DNA of 64,000 bases from Melaminivora sp034675505 (GCA_034675505.1 JAUCDD010000018.1:62001-126000); one strand, 5' to 3'. Positions 16,936 through 28,482 are shown, counted from the first letter of the stretch. Program-made: numbers and translations. The notes: generated from the sequence alone by a model not told the origin.

Positions 16936-17610
16936 CTACATCAGCAGGGTGTTGCGGATCAGGCCCACCGCCAGGCCTTCGATCTCGAAGGGCTCGCCGG
17001 GCTCGACGCGGATGACGGGGTAGTCGGGGTTTTCCGGCAGCAGCTCGATGGCCTTGCCGGTGCGGCGCAGGCGCTTGACGGTCACCTCATCGCCCAGCCG
17101 GGCGACGATGATCTGGCCGCTGCGCGCCTCGCGCGTGGCCTGCACCGCCAGCAGGTCGCCGTCCATGATGCCGGCGTCGCGCATGGACATGCCGCGCACC
17201 TTGAGCAGGTAGTCGGGCCGGTGCTGGAACAGCGTGCCCTCGACCACGTAGCTGTGTTCGACGTGCTCCTGCGCAAGAATCGGCGAGCCCGCAGCCACCC
17301 GGCCGATCAGGGGCAGGGTGAGCTGGCTCAGGCCGGGGATGGGCAGCGCAAAGTGCGCGCCGCGCACCGCGTTGATGCTGCGCACCGTCTCGCTGCGCAG
17401 GCGGATGCCGCGCGAGGTGCCGCTGACCAGCTCGATGACCCCCTTTCGCGCCAGTGCCTGCAGGTGTTCCTCGGCGGCATTGACCGAGCGGAAACCCAGC
17501 TCCGCCGCGATCTCGGCGCGCGTGGGAGGGGCGCCGGTGCGGGCGATGGCGGTCTGGATCAGGTCCAGAATCTGCTGCTGGCGGGCGGTGAGCTTGGGAT
17601 GGTCGAGCAT
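16936..17610 (-). CDS. lexA: LexA repressor
   Basis: SOS-response repressor and self-cleaving S24-type protease, 224 residues. An N-terminal winged helix-turn-helix (LTARQQQILDLI ... PPTRAEIAAELGF) is followed by a linker, the cleavage pair Ala107-Gly108 (GRVAAGSP), catalytic Ser142 (GMSMRDAG) and Lys179 (VTVKRL). It is longer than the 202-residue E. coli protein because of a longer linker around residues 74-98. Two SOS boxes lie just upstream, indicating autoregulation; these sites also face the divergent asparaginase. Confidence 0.97.
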   Translation of the reverse strand: MLDHPKLTARQQQILDLIQTAIARTGAPPTRAEIAAELGFRSVNAAEEHLQALARKGVIELVSGTSRGIRLRSETVRSINAVRGAHFALPIPGLSQLTLPLIGRVAAGSPILAQEHVEHSYVVEGTLFQHRPDYLLKVRGMSMRDAGIMDGDLLAVQATREARSGQIIVARLGDEVTVKRLRRTGKAIELLPENPDYPVIRVEPGEPFEIEGLAVGLIRNTLLM

Positions 17611-17640
17611 GATCGCTTCAATCAGGTCAGGTCAACAAAG

Positions 17641-17660
17641 TACTGTTTTTTAATCCAGTA
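17641..17660. promoter_or_regulatory. LexA (SOS) box 1
   Basis: TACTG-N10-CAGTA, with the CTG-N10-CAG spacing of gammaproteobacterial and betaproteobacterial SOS boxes and an AT-rich core. Centred 40 bases upstream of the lexA start and 48 bases upstream of the asparaginase start. Confidence 0.85.
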
Positions 17661-17679
17661 TCTGTATTTTTAAACAGTT
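17660..17679. promoter_or_regulatory. LexA (SOS) box 2
   Basis: CTG-TATTTTTAAA-CAG at 17662-17677, an excellent match that directly abuts box 1. It sits about 20 bases before the asparaginase start, where bound LexA would cover that gene's transcription start region. Confidence 0.85.
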
Positions 17680-17698
17680 TTCCAAAGGACGCAAGAGC

Positions 17699-18664
<966 letters not shown>

Positions 18665-18693
18665 GCCGCCGCCCGGTGCGCACGGCGCGGGCA

Positions 18694-18720
18694 GAAAAAA
18701 ACCCCGCACTGGTGCGGGGT
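18694..18720 (-). terminator. Intrinsic terminator of adk
   Basis: Hairpin CCCCGCAC-TG-GTGCGGGG followed, on the minus strand, by seven T residues. It ends leftward transcription from adk, convergent with the asparaginase. Confidence 0.88.
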
Positions 18721-18756
18721 GCCCCGGCCGCGGGGGCCGGTGGTGGCCGGCCCGGA

Positions 18757-19413
18757 TCAGCTGGCTAGGGCTGCCAGCGCGCGGCCGGTGATCTCGTCCA
18801 CGCTGCCGGTGCCGCTGATGGCGCGGTACCGGGGTGCGTTGGCGGGGTCTGCCTTGGCCCAGCTGGAGTAGTAGTCCACCAGCGGGCGGGTTTGCTGGCT
18901 GTAGACGTCCAGGCGCTTTTGCACCGTTTCCTCCTTGTCGTCCTCGCGCTGCACCAGCGGCTCGCCGGTCAGGTCGTCCAGGCCTTCGACCTTGGGCGGA
19001 TTGAACTTGACGTGGTAGGTGCGGCCCGAGGCCGGGTGGGAGCGCCGCCCGCTCATGCGCTCGACGATGGCGCCAAACGGCACGTCGATCTCCAGCACAT
19101 AGTCCAGCTTCACGCCGGCGTCCTTCAGGGCGTCGGCCTGGGGGATGGTGCGCGGGAAGCCGTCGAACAGGAAGCCGTCCGCGCAGTCGGGCTGGGCAAT
19201 GCGCTCCTTGACCAGGTTGATGATCAGCTCGTCGCTCACCAGCTGGCCGGCGTCCATCACGGCCTTGGCCTGCAGGCCCAGCGGCGTGCCGGCCTTGACG
19301 GCGGCGCGCAGCATGTCGCCGGTGGAGATTTGCGGAATGCCGAACTTCTGGCAGATGAAGGCAGCCTGCGTGCCCTTTCCGGCGCCCGGGGCGCCCAGCA
19401 GGATCAGTCTCAT
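18757..19413 (-). CDS. adk: Adenylate kinase
   Basis: Interconverts ATP + AMP and 2 ADP in the cytoplasm. The 218-residue long-form enzyme has the P-loop GAPGAGKGT (residues 7-15), DGFPRTIPQA for the AMP site, and the LID region from GRRSHPASGR to LVQREDD, which lacks the four-Cys zinc site found in some homologues. GAGAGGA precedes ATG 19413. It is the last gene of the leftward run and is followed by a strong terminator. Confidence 0.97.
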   Translation of the reverse strand: MRLILLGAPGAGKGTQAAFICQKFGIPQISTGDMLRAAVKAGTPLGLQAKAVMDAGQLVSDELIINLVKERIAQPDCADGFLFDGFPRTIPQADALKDAGVKLDYVLEIDVPFGAIVERMSGRRSHPASGRTYHVKFNPPKVEGLDDLTGEPLVQREDDKEETVQKRLDVYSQQTRPLVDYYSSWAKADPANAPRYRAISGTGSVDEITGRALAALAS

Positions 19414-19647
19414 GGGTGAAGGTCCTCTCGGTTTTTTGCAAATCTGCTGCGCCCTGGGGGCGCTGGCAGGTTCATGCCGGCATGAGCCGGGCAGCCTGCG
19501 ATGGGCGGGGAGAATAACACGCAGCTTTTGCGCCAATCTGACGCCGGCGCAGGCGCTGCGCGGCCGGCCGCGCCGGCCCGCGGCCGCCTTGGCTGCCAGC
19601 ACCTGCTGGCCTGCGGGGCGGCCTCTGGCGAGGCATCGGGCAGGCGC

Positions 19648-20430
19648 TCAGGCCTGGCCGGCCAGCAGCGTACGCACCCGTGCCAGGTCCTGGGGCGTAT
19701 CCACGCCTGCGCCGGGCGCCTGCTGCGCCACGTGCACGGCGATGCGGTGGCCGTGCCACAACGCGCGCAGCTGCTCCAGCTGCTCCAGCTGCTCGGTGGG
19801 CGCCGGCGCCAGCTGCGGAAAGGAGCGCAGGAAGCCCGCGCGGTAGCTGTAGATGCCGATGTGGCGCAGCGGCGCGAAGCCCCCGGGCGCGCCGGCCTGC
19901 CACCAGGCCTGGCCCGGCGCATGGTCGCGGGCGAATGGGATGGGCGCGCGGCTGAAGTATTGCGCCAGGCCGCTGGCATCCAGCACCACCTTGACGACGT
20001 TGGGGTTGGCATGGTCGTCGGCGCTGTCCACGGGGTGCGCCGCCGTGCCCATGCTGGCTTCCGGGCGCGCCGCCAGCAGCGCCGCCACGGCGTCGATCAG
20101 CGCGGGCTCGACCAGCGGTTCGTCGCCCTGCACGTTGACCACCACCGCCTCGTCGTGCAGGCCCAGCTGTTCGCAGGCCTCGGCCAGGCGGTCGCTGCCG
20201 CTGGCGTGGTCGCTGCGCGTGAGCAGGGCCTGCACGCCGTGCGCGGCGCAGGCCTGCACGATGCGCGCGTCGTCGGCCGCCACCACGCAGCGCAGGGCGC
20301 CGCTGCGGCTGGCCTGGCGCGCCACGCGCACCACCATGGGCAGGCCGGCGATGTCGGCCAGGGGCTTGCCCGGCAGCCGCGTGGAGGCCAGGCGCGCCGG
20401 AATCAGCACCGTGAACGGCGCTGGCGTCAT
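19648..20430 (-). CDS. kdsB: 3-deoxy-manno-octulosonate cytidylyltransferase
   Basis: Activates Kdo to CMP-Kdo for attachment to lipid A during lipopolysaccharide synthesis. The 260-residue protein starts with the nucleotide-binding PARLASTRLPGKPL (residues 11-24), followed by VNVQGDEPL and the conserved HIGIYSYR. A three-fold LEQ tandem (LEQLEQLEQL), encoded by repeated 9-base units, lies near residue 205. Its ATG overlaps the stop of the Trm112-like gene (ATGA), indicating translational coupling in an envelope cluster with lpxK. Confidence 0.95.
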   Translation of the reverse strand: MTPAPFTVLIPARLASTRLPGKPLADIAGLPMVVRVARQASRSGALRCVVAADDARIVQACAAHGVQALLTRSDHASGSDRLAEACEQLGLHDEAVVVNVQGDEPLVEPALIDAVAALLAARPEASMGTAAHPVDSADDHANPNVVKVVLDASGLAQYFSRAPIPFARDHAPGQAWWQAGAPGGFAPLRHIGIYSYRAGFLRSFPQLAPAPTEQLEQLEQLRALWHGHRIAVHVAQQAPGAGVDTPQDLARVRTLLAGQA

Positions 20431-20609
20431 CGCTCCAGTTCCTCGTCGCCCAGGGGACGGGCTTCGTTTTCCAGCAGGATGGGAATGCCGTCGCGCACGG
20501 GGTAGGCCAGGCGGGCGCTGCGCGAGACCAGCTCCTGGCGCTCGCGGTCGAAAGTCAACGGCCCCTTGGTGACGGGGCATACCAGCAGTTCAAGCAGTTT
20601 CGGGTCCAT
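20427..20609 (-). CDS. Trm112 family / YcaR-like small protein
   Basis: A 60-residue Trm112-like protein with the family core MDPKLLELLVCPVTKGPL and LAYPVRDGIPILL. The usual zinc cysteines are reduced to one (CPV), as in many proteobacterial YcaR proteins. In bacteria its gene usually lies between lpxK and kdsB, exactly as here; a molecular role is not established. Its stop codon overlaps the kdsB start by four bases. Confidence 0.92.
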   Translation of the reverse strand: MDPKLLELLVCPVTKGPLTFDRERQELVSRSARLAYPVRDGIPILLENEARPLGDEELER

Positions 20610-20617
20610 GACAGTCC

Positions 20618-21606
20618 TCAGGCCAGGGGGGATGATAGTGACGCCAGGCGCGCGTCCAGCGCCTCGTAGAAGGCCGGCTCCAGCGCCAGCTCCAGCGGCA
20701 CCGCCAGGGCCTGTGGAAAGCGCGGCCACAGCTTGACGGCGTCCTTTTCGGTACAAATCAGCCGCTCGCCGGCGTCCACAGGCGGCTTCCAGCTATCAAA
20801 ATCGTAGTGGTCGGGCAGGGCCTCGCAATGCGCCGGCGCAAGGCCCCGGGCGCGCAGCATGGCAAAGAAGTCCTGGGGCGGGCAATCGCCGCCACGGCGT
20901 GCAGCGCCAGGCCGCGCAGGTCGGCCAGGGTGGTGCGCTGGCCGTGCGCGTCGATGGCGCAGGCCGCCAGCGCGCGCTGCATGGCGAACTGCGGCGCCGC
21001 GCCGCCAGGCGCGGGGCCGGCGTGCAGCACCAGGTCAACCGGCCGGGGCCAGGGCTCGCGCAGCGGCCCGGCGGGCAGCAGCCAGCCGTTGCCCGCGCCC
21101 TGGTCGTTGAATACGCAAATCTCCAGTTGGCGCTGCAGCGCCAGGTGCTGCAGCCCGTCGTCGCACACCACGATGTCCGTCCCGGGGTGCGCTGCCAGCA
21201 GCGCGCGCCCGGCCTGCAGCCGCCGGCGGGCGACGAACACCGGCACGCCGCTGTCGCGCGCCAGCAGCAGCGGCTCGTCGCCAACCTCGGCGGCGCTGCT
21301 GTCCGGGCGCACGGCGCGCAGCGCCTGCGTGCTGCGGCCATGGCCGCGCGAGATGATGCCCGGCCGCCAGCCGCGCGCCTGCAGGTGGCGCACCAGCGCC
21401 AGCACCACGGGCGTCTTGCCGGCGCCGCCGGCGGTGACGTTGCCAACCACGATGACCGGCACCGGCAGGCGCCCGGACTGCAGCACTCCCAGCGCATAGA
21501 GCGCGCGGCGCAGGCGCACCAGCGCGCCGTACAGCAGCGCCAGCGGCGCCAGCGCCAGGGCCAGCGGCCCGCGCGCCTGCCAGGCCCGGCGCAGTCGTGC
21601 GCTCAT
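20618..21606 (-). CDS. lpxK: Tetraacyldisaccharide 4'-kinase LpxK, apparent frameshift
   Basis: Phosphorylates the lipid A disaccharide at the inner membrane. The first frame (from ATG 21606) carries a hydrophobic N-terminus, the P-loop GNVTAGGAGKTP and DDGLQHLALQR. A second frame supplies RPQDFFAMLRARG and the late motif CTEKDAVKLWP. Adding one C to the run at 20875-20878 joins them into about 329 residues, normal for LpxK. As the gene is usually essential, a sequencing error is likely. The second part also includes a dispersed-repeat segment (YDFDSWKPPVDAGE) just before the TEKDAVK motif. Confidence 0.88.
20753..20807 (-). repeat. Dispersed ~60-bp repeat, copy C (in lpxK)
   Basis: Minus strand: ATTTTGATAGCTGGAAGC, then GACGCCGGC, ending near GATTTGTACC. 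It matches the family start and core and is translated in frame within the C-terminal part of LpxK. Confidence 0.6.
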
Positions 21607-21616
21607 GGCTGGGGGC

Positions 21617-22046
21617 TCAACGGGACGGGGCGCCCGTGGACTGCGTGGCGAAGGTGATCTGCGCCAGGCCGGCGCGGCGCGCCGCTTCCATCACGGTGAT
21701 CACCGCCTGGTGCGGCGCCGTGGCGTCGGCGCTGATGATGACGGTGCTGTCCTGGCCGCCCCGCGCGCGCGGCATCGGCCAGGGCCTGCGCCAGCGGCTC
21801 CACGCCGCGCCCGTCCAGGCTGTGGTGGTTGACGGCGTACAGGCCGGCGGGCGAGACGGCGACGACGATCTCGCGCGGGCGCTCGCGCAGCTGCTCGGCC
21901 TGGGCCACGGGCAGCGTCACCTGCAGTTCGGTGAACTTGCTGTACGTGGTGGTCAGCATCAGGAAGATGAGGATCACCAGCAGCACGTCGATGAACGGGA
22001 TCAGGTTGATCTCCGGCTCCTCCTTGGGGCGGGGGCGGAAGTTCAT
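21617..22046 (-). CDS. exbD: ExbD/TolR family protein, apparent frameshift
   Basis: Small subunit of an ExbBD/TolQR-type proton channel that energises envelope transport or division. The N-terminal NLIPFIDVLLVILIFLMLTT transmembrane segment with its proton-pathway Asp is intact. Near 21756-21772, in a GC dinucleotide run, the frame changes: the following QDSTVIISADATAPHQAV and QITFATQSTGAPSR read in another frame, stop at 21617. Removing one base gives about 142 residues, the normal length. Confidence 0.88.
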
Positions 22047-22059
22047 GGCCGCGTGCCGG

Positions 22060-22696
22060 TCACTGCGGCAGCCGCGCCAGGTGGCGCACGAACCGCTCGG
22101 CCGCCAGCTCCAGCGTGAGCAGGTACACGTCCACGCGGCTGCGGAAGTAGCGCCAGAAGATCAGCGCCGGGATGGCGATGATCAGCCCGAAGGCCGTGTT
22201 GTACAGCGCCACCGAGATGCCGTGCGCCAGCTGCGCCGGGTTGCCCGCGCCGGCGGCCGACGCATTCACGCCGCCCTGGGAGCCGAAGATCTCGATCATG
22301 CCGACCACCGTGCCGAACAGGCCCAGCAAGGGCGCTGCCGAGGCGATGGTGGCCAGTGCGTTGGAGGTATTTTTCCAGCCGCAGGGCGGCGCTGCGCCCG
22401 GCCCCTTCCATGGCGGCGCGCAGCTCGGCTTCATCGCTGGCCGGATGCGCGGCCAGGGCGCGCAGGCCGCTGGCCAGCACCTCGCCCAGCACCGAGCTTT
22501 GCGCGAGCTGGTCCACCACGTCCGGCGCCGGCACGCCGCGGCTGGAAACGGACAGCGCCTCATCGAGCAGCCGGGGCGGCGCCACGCGCCTGGTTTGCAA
22601 CGCGACGAAGCGTTCGAAGATCAGCGCCAGCGCCAGGATGGAGCACGCGAGCAGCGGCCAGATGGGCCAGCCTGCGGCTTGTATGATCGACAGCAA
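22060..22696 (-). CDS. exbB: ExbB/MotA/TolQ family proton channel, apparent frameshift
   Basis: Large inner-membrane subunit of the ExbBD-type channel. The first frame carries the hydrophobic start SIIQAAGWPIWPLL and RSAALRLEKYL; the second frame continues NALATIASAAPLLGLFGTVV and the last membrane segment. One extra base near 22362-22366 separates them; the corrected protein is about 211 residues. The start appears to be TTG 22696, judged from the usual SIIQAAGWP start. It is followed 13 bases later by exbD, then lpxK, in one leftward operon. Confidence 0.87.
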
Positions 22697-23045
22697 TTTC
22701 TCTCCCCGCTCGTGCCATGCAATGAAGGTAACGGGCGATTATGGCGCAGCGCACCCCGGCCAGCCGGGTTCGCCAGCCGGCACGCAGCCGGCCTTCCCGG
22801 GAGCGCCGGACCTGTGGATAACTTTGTGGGAAATCAATTTTTTGCAGCCTGCGGGCGCCGCCTGCCCTGGCAGCGGCGGCTGCCGGACCGCGCTGCGGCC
22901 CGAAGAATGTACGGTCCATCAATGACTTGCAGGCCTTCCCTGGCCTGCGGCGGCCGCCATGCGCCGGCTGCGGCGGGGCGCCGCGCCGCGCCGCGCCTGT
23001 GGACTACTGTCCAGCGCCCCGGGCGCGCTGTGCAAGGGCTGGCCC
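22697..23045. other. Divergent intergenic region exbB / xseA
   Basis: This 349-base region separates the two divergent genes. It holds a perfect DnaA-box sequence (listed separately) within an AT-richer patch at 22811-22855, where promoters are likely. In-frame codons upstream of xseA ATG 23046 exist but look non-coding (Arg/Ala-rich). Confidence 0.5.
22813..22821 (-). promoter_or_regulatory. Perfect DnaA-box match
   Basis: TTATCCACA on the minus strand, the consensus DnaA-binding nonamer. It stands alone (a second near match at 22999 has two mismatches), so it is not an origin. It could be a DnaA-regulated promoter site or chance. Confidence 0.35.
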
Positions 23046-24377
23046 ATGCCCGGGGCTGAAGGCGCGGGCCTGGCGCCCGCCGTCTGGCAGGTCGGCGCGC
23101 TGTGCCGCGCGGTGGCCGACACGCTGAGCGCGCGCTTCAACCCGGTGGGCGTGCGCGGCGAGATCACCGGCTTCTCGCGCGCTGCCAGCGGCCACTGCTA
23201 CTTCACGCTGAAGGACCGCGACGGGCAGATCCGCTGCGCCATGTTCCGCCGCTCGGCCGCGGGCCTGGGCTTTGCGCCGCGCGATGGCGAACTGGTGGAG
23301 GTCAGCGGCCGCCTGGGCGTGTACGAGGCGCGCGGCGACCTGCAGTTGATCGTCGAAGACATGCGCCGGGCGGGGCAGGGCGCCCTGTTCGAGGAATTCC
23401 TGCGCCTGAAGGCCGCCCTGGAGGCCGAGGGCCTGTTCGACGCGGCGCGCAAGCGCCCGCTGCCGGCCATGCCGCGCGCCATCGGCGTCATTACCTCTAC
23501 CGGGGCGGCGGCGCTGCACGATGTGGTCACCGCGCTGCGCCGGCGCGTGCCGCACATCCCCGTGGTGCTGGTGCCGGCGCTGGTGCAAGGCGCCCAGGCG
23601 CCGGCCTCGCTGTGCGAGGCGCTGTCGAAGATGTACCAGCTGGCCGAGCGCGGGCGCGGGCTGGCAGCGGATGCGGCGGCGGGCGAAGCGCCGGCCATTG
23701 ACGCCATCCTGCTGGTGCGCGGCGGCGGCTCCATCGAGGACCTGTGGGCCTTCAACGACGAGCGCGTGGCGCGCATGGTGGTGCAAAGCCCGGTGCCGCT
23801 GGTCAGCGGGGTCGGGCATGAGACGGATTTCACCATCGCCGACTTCTGCGCCGACCTGCGCGCGCCCACGCCCACGGCCGCGGCCGAATTGGTCAGCCAG
23901 CCGCGCGAGGTCTGGCTGGGCGCCCTGGAGCTGCTGGCGCAGCGGCTGGCCGATGGCGCGCAGCGCCAGATCGACCTGCGCCTGCAACGGCTGGACATGG
24001 CGGCGCAGCGCCTGGGGCGCCCGTCCGGCCTGGCGGCGCGCCAGGAGCTGCAACTGGCGCGCCTGGCGCAGCGCATGCGCCACGCGGCGCTGCTGAAATT
24101 GCAGCACGCTGTCCGCGACCAGCAAGGGCTGCAGGCGGATTTGCCCGCAGCCATGGCGCTGGCCCTGCAACGCCGCACGCACGCGCTGGAGCAGCTGTCG
24201 CTACGCCTGGAGCTGCTTAACCCGCAACTCGTGCTGCAACGCGGCTATGCCCTGCTGACCGACGAGCGCGGGCAGCCGGTGACGGATGCCGCGCGGCTGC
24301 GCACGGGCGATGCGCTGCTGGCTACGCTGGCGCAGGGGCGCGTTGACCTCACGGTCTCGCAGCGGCGGCTGCTGTAG
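23046..24377 (+). CDS. xseA: Exodeoxyribonuclease VII large subunit
   Basis: Catalytic subunit of exonuclease VII, which degrades single-stranded DNA in both directions. The 443-residue protein has an N-terminal OB-fold (VRGEITGFSRAASGHCYFTLK), then the nuclease core with GVITSTGAAALHDV, ILLVRGGGSIEDLWAFND and SGVGHETDFTIADF, followed by the coiled-coil region and the C-terminal LVLQRGYALLTD. ATG 23046 fits the usual short lead before the OB fold. The small subunit xseB is not nearby. Confidence 0.95.
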   Translation: MPGAEGAGLAPAVWQVGALCRAVADTLSARFNPVGVRGEITGFSRAASGHCYFTLKDRDGQIRCAMFRRSAAGLGFAPRDGELVEVSGRLGVYEARGDLQLIVEDMRRAGQGALFEEFLRLKAALEAEGLFDAARKRPLPAMPRAIGVITSTGAAALHDVVTALRRRVPHIPVVLVPALVQGAQAPASLCEALSKMYQLAERGRGLAADAAAGEAPAIDAILLVRGGGSIEDLWAFNDERVARMVVQSPVPLVSGVGHETDFTIADFCADLRAPTPTAAAELVSQPREVWLGALELLAQRLADGAQRQIDLRLQRLDMAAQRLGRPSGLAARQELQLARLAQRMRHAALLKLQHAVRDQQGLQADLPAAMALALQRRTHALEQLSLRLELLNPQLVLQRGYALLTDERGQPVTDAARLRTGDALLATLAQGRVDLTVSQRRLL

Positions 24378-24515
24378 CGCCCCCGGCGCCCGGCGCCTGC
24401 GGCGGCCACCTACAGCCGATCCTGTCGTTCCTTTCCTACAATGGCCCGCTCGCTCCGCCGGGCGCGTGCGCACGCGCCCGGCGGCCACCCTTGTCCCCAC
24501 CCATAAGGAACCACC

Positions 24516-25097
24516 ATGGAACACACCCTGCCGCCACTGCCCTATCCCATCGACGCGCTGGCGCCGCACTACAGCCGGGAGACGCTGGAATACCACCATG
24601 GCAAGCACCACAAGGCCTACGTCACGAACCTGAACAACCTGCAAAAGGGCACCGAGTTCGAGAACATGCCCCTGGAGGAAATCGTCAAGAAGTCCAGCGG
24701 CGGCATCTACAACAACGCGGCCCAGATCTGGAACCACACCTTCTTCTGGAACTGCATGACGCCGAACGGCGGCGGCGAGCCCTCGGGCGCGCTGGGCGAC
24801 GCCATCCGCGCCAAGTGGGGCAGCTATGGCGCTTTCAAGGAAGCCTTCGTCAAGAGCGCTGCGGGCAACTTCGGCTCGGGCTGGACCTGGCTGGTCAAGA
24901 AGCCGGACGGCAGCGTGGACATCGTGAACATGGGCGCCGCCGGCACGCCGCTGACCACCGGCGACAAGGCGCTGCTGACGGTGGACGTCTGGGAGCACGC
25001 CTACTACATCGACTACCGCAACGAGCGCCCGCGCTTTGTCGAGACCTTCCTGGACAAGCTGGCGCACTGGAAGTTCGCCGAGAGCAACTTCGCCTGA
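24516..25097 (+). CDS. sodB: Superoxide dismutase, Fe type
   Basis: Converts superoxide to hydrogen peroxide and oxygen in the cytoplasm. The 193-residue protein has metal ligands His27 (LEYHHGKHH), His74 (QIWNHTFFW), Asp157 and His161 (VDVWEHAYYIDY). The AAQIWNHTFFW motif and NFGSGWTWL favour the iron form. AAGGA precedes ATG 24516, and a TACAAT -10-like box lies at 24437. It has its own terminator and is probably monocistronic. Confidence 0.95.
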   Translation: MEHTLPPLPYPIDALAPHYSRETLEYHHGKHHKAYVTNLNNLQKGTEFENMPLEEIVKKSSGGIYNNAAQIWNHTFFWNCMTPNGGGEPSGALGDAIRAKWGSYGAFKEAFVKSAAGNFGSGWTWLVKKPDGSVDIVNMGAAGTPLTTGDKALLTVDVWEHAYYIDYRNERPRFVETFLDKLAHWKFAESNFA

Positions 25098-25143
25098 CCC
25101 GCCAGGCCGCCCGCGCGCCCGCAGGGGCGCCCGGCCGCACCCC

Positions 25144-25174
25144 GCCCCGGCATGCCCCTGCCGGGGCTTTTTTT
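25144..25174 (+). terminator. Intrinsic terminator of sodB
   Basis: Hairpin GCCCCGGCA / TGCCGGGGC followed by seven T residues. Confidence 0.9.
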
Positions 25175-25216
25175 CGTGCCTCGGGTCAGCAATGGGATAC
25201 GGGTTAACACTGATAA

Positions 25217-25244
25217 TTTTGCATTGCGGCATTCGATTGCAAAA
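25217..25244. promoter_or_regulatory. Inverted repeat upstream of idh, possible operator
   Basis: TTTTGCA-N14-TGCAAAA is a perfect 7-bp dyad in an AT-rich patch about 115 bases before the idh start, next to a TGATAAT box. The spacing suits a dimeric regulator; the regulator is unknown. Confidence 0.3.
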
Positions 25245-25358
25245 AACGGAACTTCACGTCCCGCCGTCGAGCACAATCCCGGGCAAGTCGCCGCAACGGC
25301 GCTGCGCCGCCCGGGCCGACCCTCCACCCATTGCGTTATTTCTACCTGAGAGACACGG

Positions 25359-27596
<2,238 letters not shown>

Positions 27597-27651
27597 ATAG
27601 GCCCCTGGCCGGCGCCGGTACACGGCCCGGCGCAATCAATGATCGAGAGCC

Positions 27652-27689
27652 AAGCCGATCGCCCGGGCCCGGGCGACCGGCTTTTTTTT
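27652..27689 (+). terminator. Intrinsic terminator of idh
   Basis: Long GC-rich hairpin (GCCG...CGCCCGG / CCGGGCG...CGGC, one mismatch) followed by eight T residues; convergent with the DUF192 gene. Confidence 0.88.
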
Positions 27690-27698
27690 CTGCGGCGC

Positions 27699-28175
27699 TC
27701 AATGGCTGCGAAAGGGCGCGCCGGAGAGCCTGGAGCCCGCCTTGAGGCCGCGCTGGGCAAACCAGCCCTGGTTCATCTCCAGCACGTAGCGCACGGGCCG
27801 GGCCGAGCAGTGCGAATCCTCGGTCTGGGGCTTCATGTCCGCCAGGTTGACGACCGTGCCGTCGTCGGCCACGAAGGCGGCGGTCAACGGCAGCAAGGTG
27901 TTCTTCATCCAGAAGCACTGGGTGGCCGGCTCCTCGAAGACGAACAGCATGCCCTCGTGCGCCGGCATGTCGCGGCGCTGCATCAGCCCCACCTGGCGCT
28001 GCGTGGGCGTGCGCGCCACCTGCGCATCGATGCGGTGCATGCCTGCACTGAGCTCCAGGCGGGGCAGGTCCAGCTGCGGGCCGGTCTGCGCCTGGGCAGC
28101 AGCGCAGCACAGCGCCAGCGCCAGCAACGCGGCAGGCAGGCGGCGGGTGGGAACGGGAAGGGAAGGGTGGCTCAT
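27699..28175 (-). CDS. DUF192 family exported protein
   Basis: A 158-residue protein with an N-terminal signal peptide (basic start, hydrophobic core, cleavage likely after AQAQ around residue 30), so probably periplasmic. The DUF192 domain is recognisable from RTPTQRQVGLMQRRDMP, GMLFVFEEPATQCFWMKNT and the late VLEMNQGWFAQRGLKAG. The biochemical function of this family is not established. It is convergent with idh and downstream of a small basic protein gene, from which a terminator separates it. Confidence 0.87.
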   Translation of the reverse strand: MSHPSLPVPTRRLPAALLALALCCAAAQAQTGPQLDLPRLELSAGMHRIDAQVARTPTQRQVGLMQRRDMPAHEGMLFVFEEPATQCFWMKNTLLPLTAAFVADDGTVVNLADMKPQTEDSHCSARPVRYVLEMNQGWFAQRGLKAGSRLSGAPFRSH

Positions 28176-28207
28176 GGCGTAGCGGTTGAACAGGCTCCAA
28201 GGACGGC

Positions 28208-28254
28208 AAAAAAGCCCGCGAAAGCGGCAGCGGGCTGCCATTTTGCGGGCTTTT
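28208..28254 (-). terminator. Intrinsic terminator after the small basic protein gene
   Basis: AAAAGCCCGC / GCGGGCTTTTTT outer stem on the minus strand, with an inner GGCAG/CTGCC hairpin. T runs on both sides could allow bidirectional use. Confidence 0.8.
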
Positions 28255-28281
28255 CGGGTAGGCGCCATGCGGCGCTGTGCC

Positions 28282-28482
28282 TCAGGCTGTCTGCTTGGCG
28301 GCCTTGCGGGAATGCTTCTTGGCGACCTTCTTGTGGCCGGCCTTGTGGCTCTTGGAGGCCTTGGCGTGGGGCGCGGGGGCGCTCAGGGCCGGGGTGGCGG
28401 TGTTAACCGGCGCTGCGGGGGCTTGCGCGTAGGCGCCAACGGACAACAGGCCGGCGGTCAGTGCAGCGAGGAGTGTTTTCAT
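28282..28482 (-). CDS. Small exported Lys/His-rich basic protein
   Basis: 66 residues: a clear signal peptide (MKTLLAALTAGLLSVGAYAQA) cut into two natural parts, charged start and hydrophobic core ending at AYA-QA, then Ala/Pro-rich sequence and a very basic tail with KASKSHKAGHKKVAKKHSRK. Composition resembles periplasmic acid-shock (Asr-like) proteins, which is only a compositional analogy. AGGA lies upstream of ATG 28482. It has its own terminator and is divergent from icd. Function unknown. Confidence 0.75.
   Translation of the reverse strand: MKTLLAALTAGLLSVGAYAQAPAAPVNTATPALSAPAPHAKASKSHKAGHKKVAKKHSRKAAKQTA

Noticed and set aside
19780..19800. Nine-base tandem repeat in kdsB as a phase-variation tract
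   Set aside because: Units are multiples of three (Leu-Glu-Gln) and would not switch the frame; only three copies are present.
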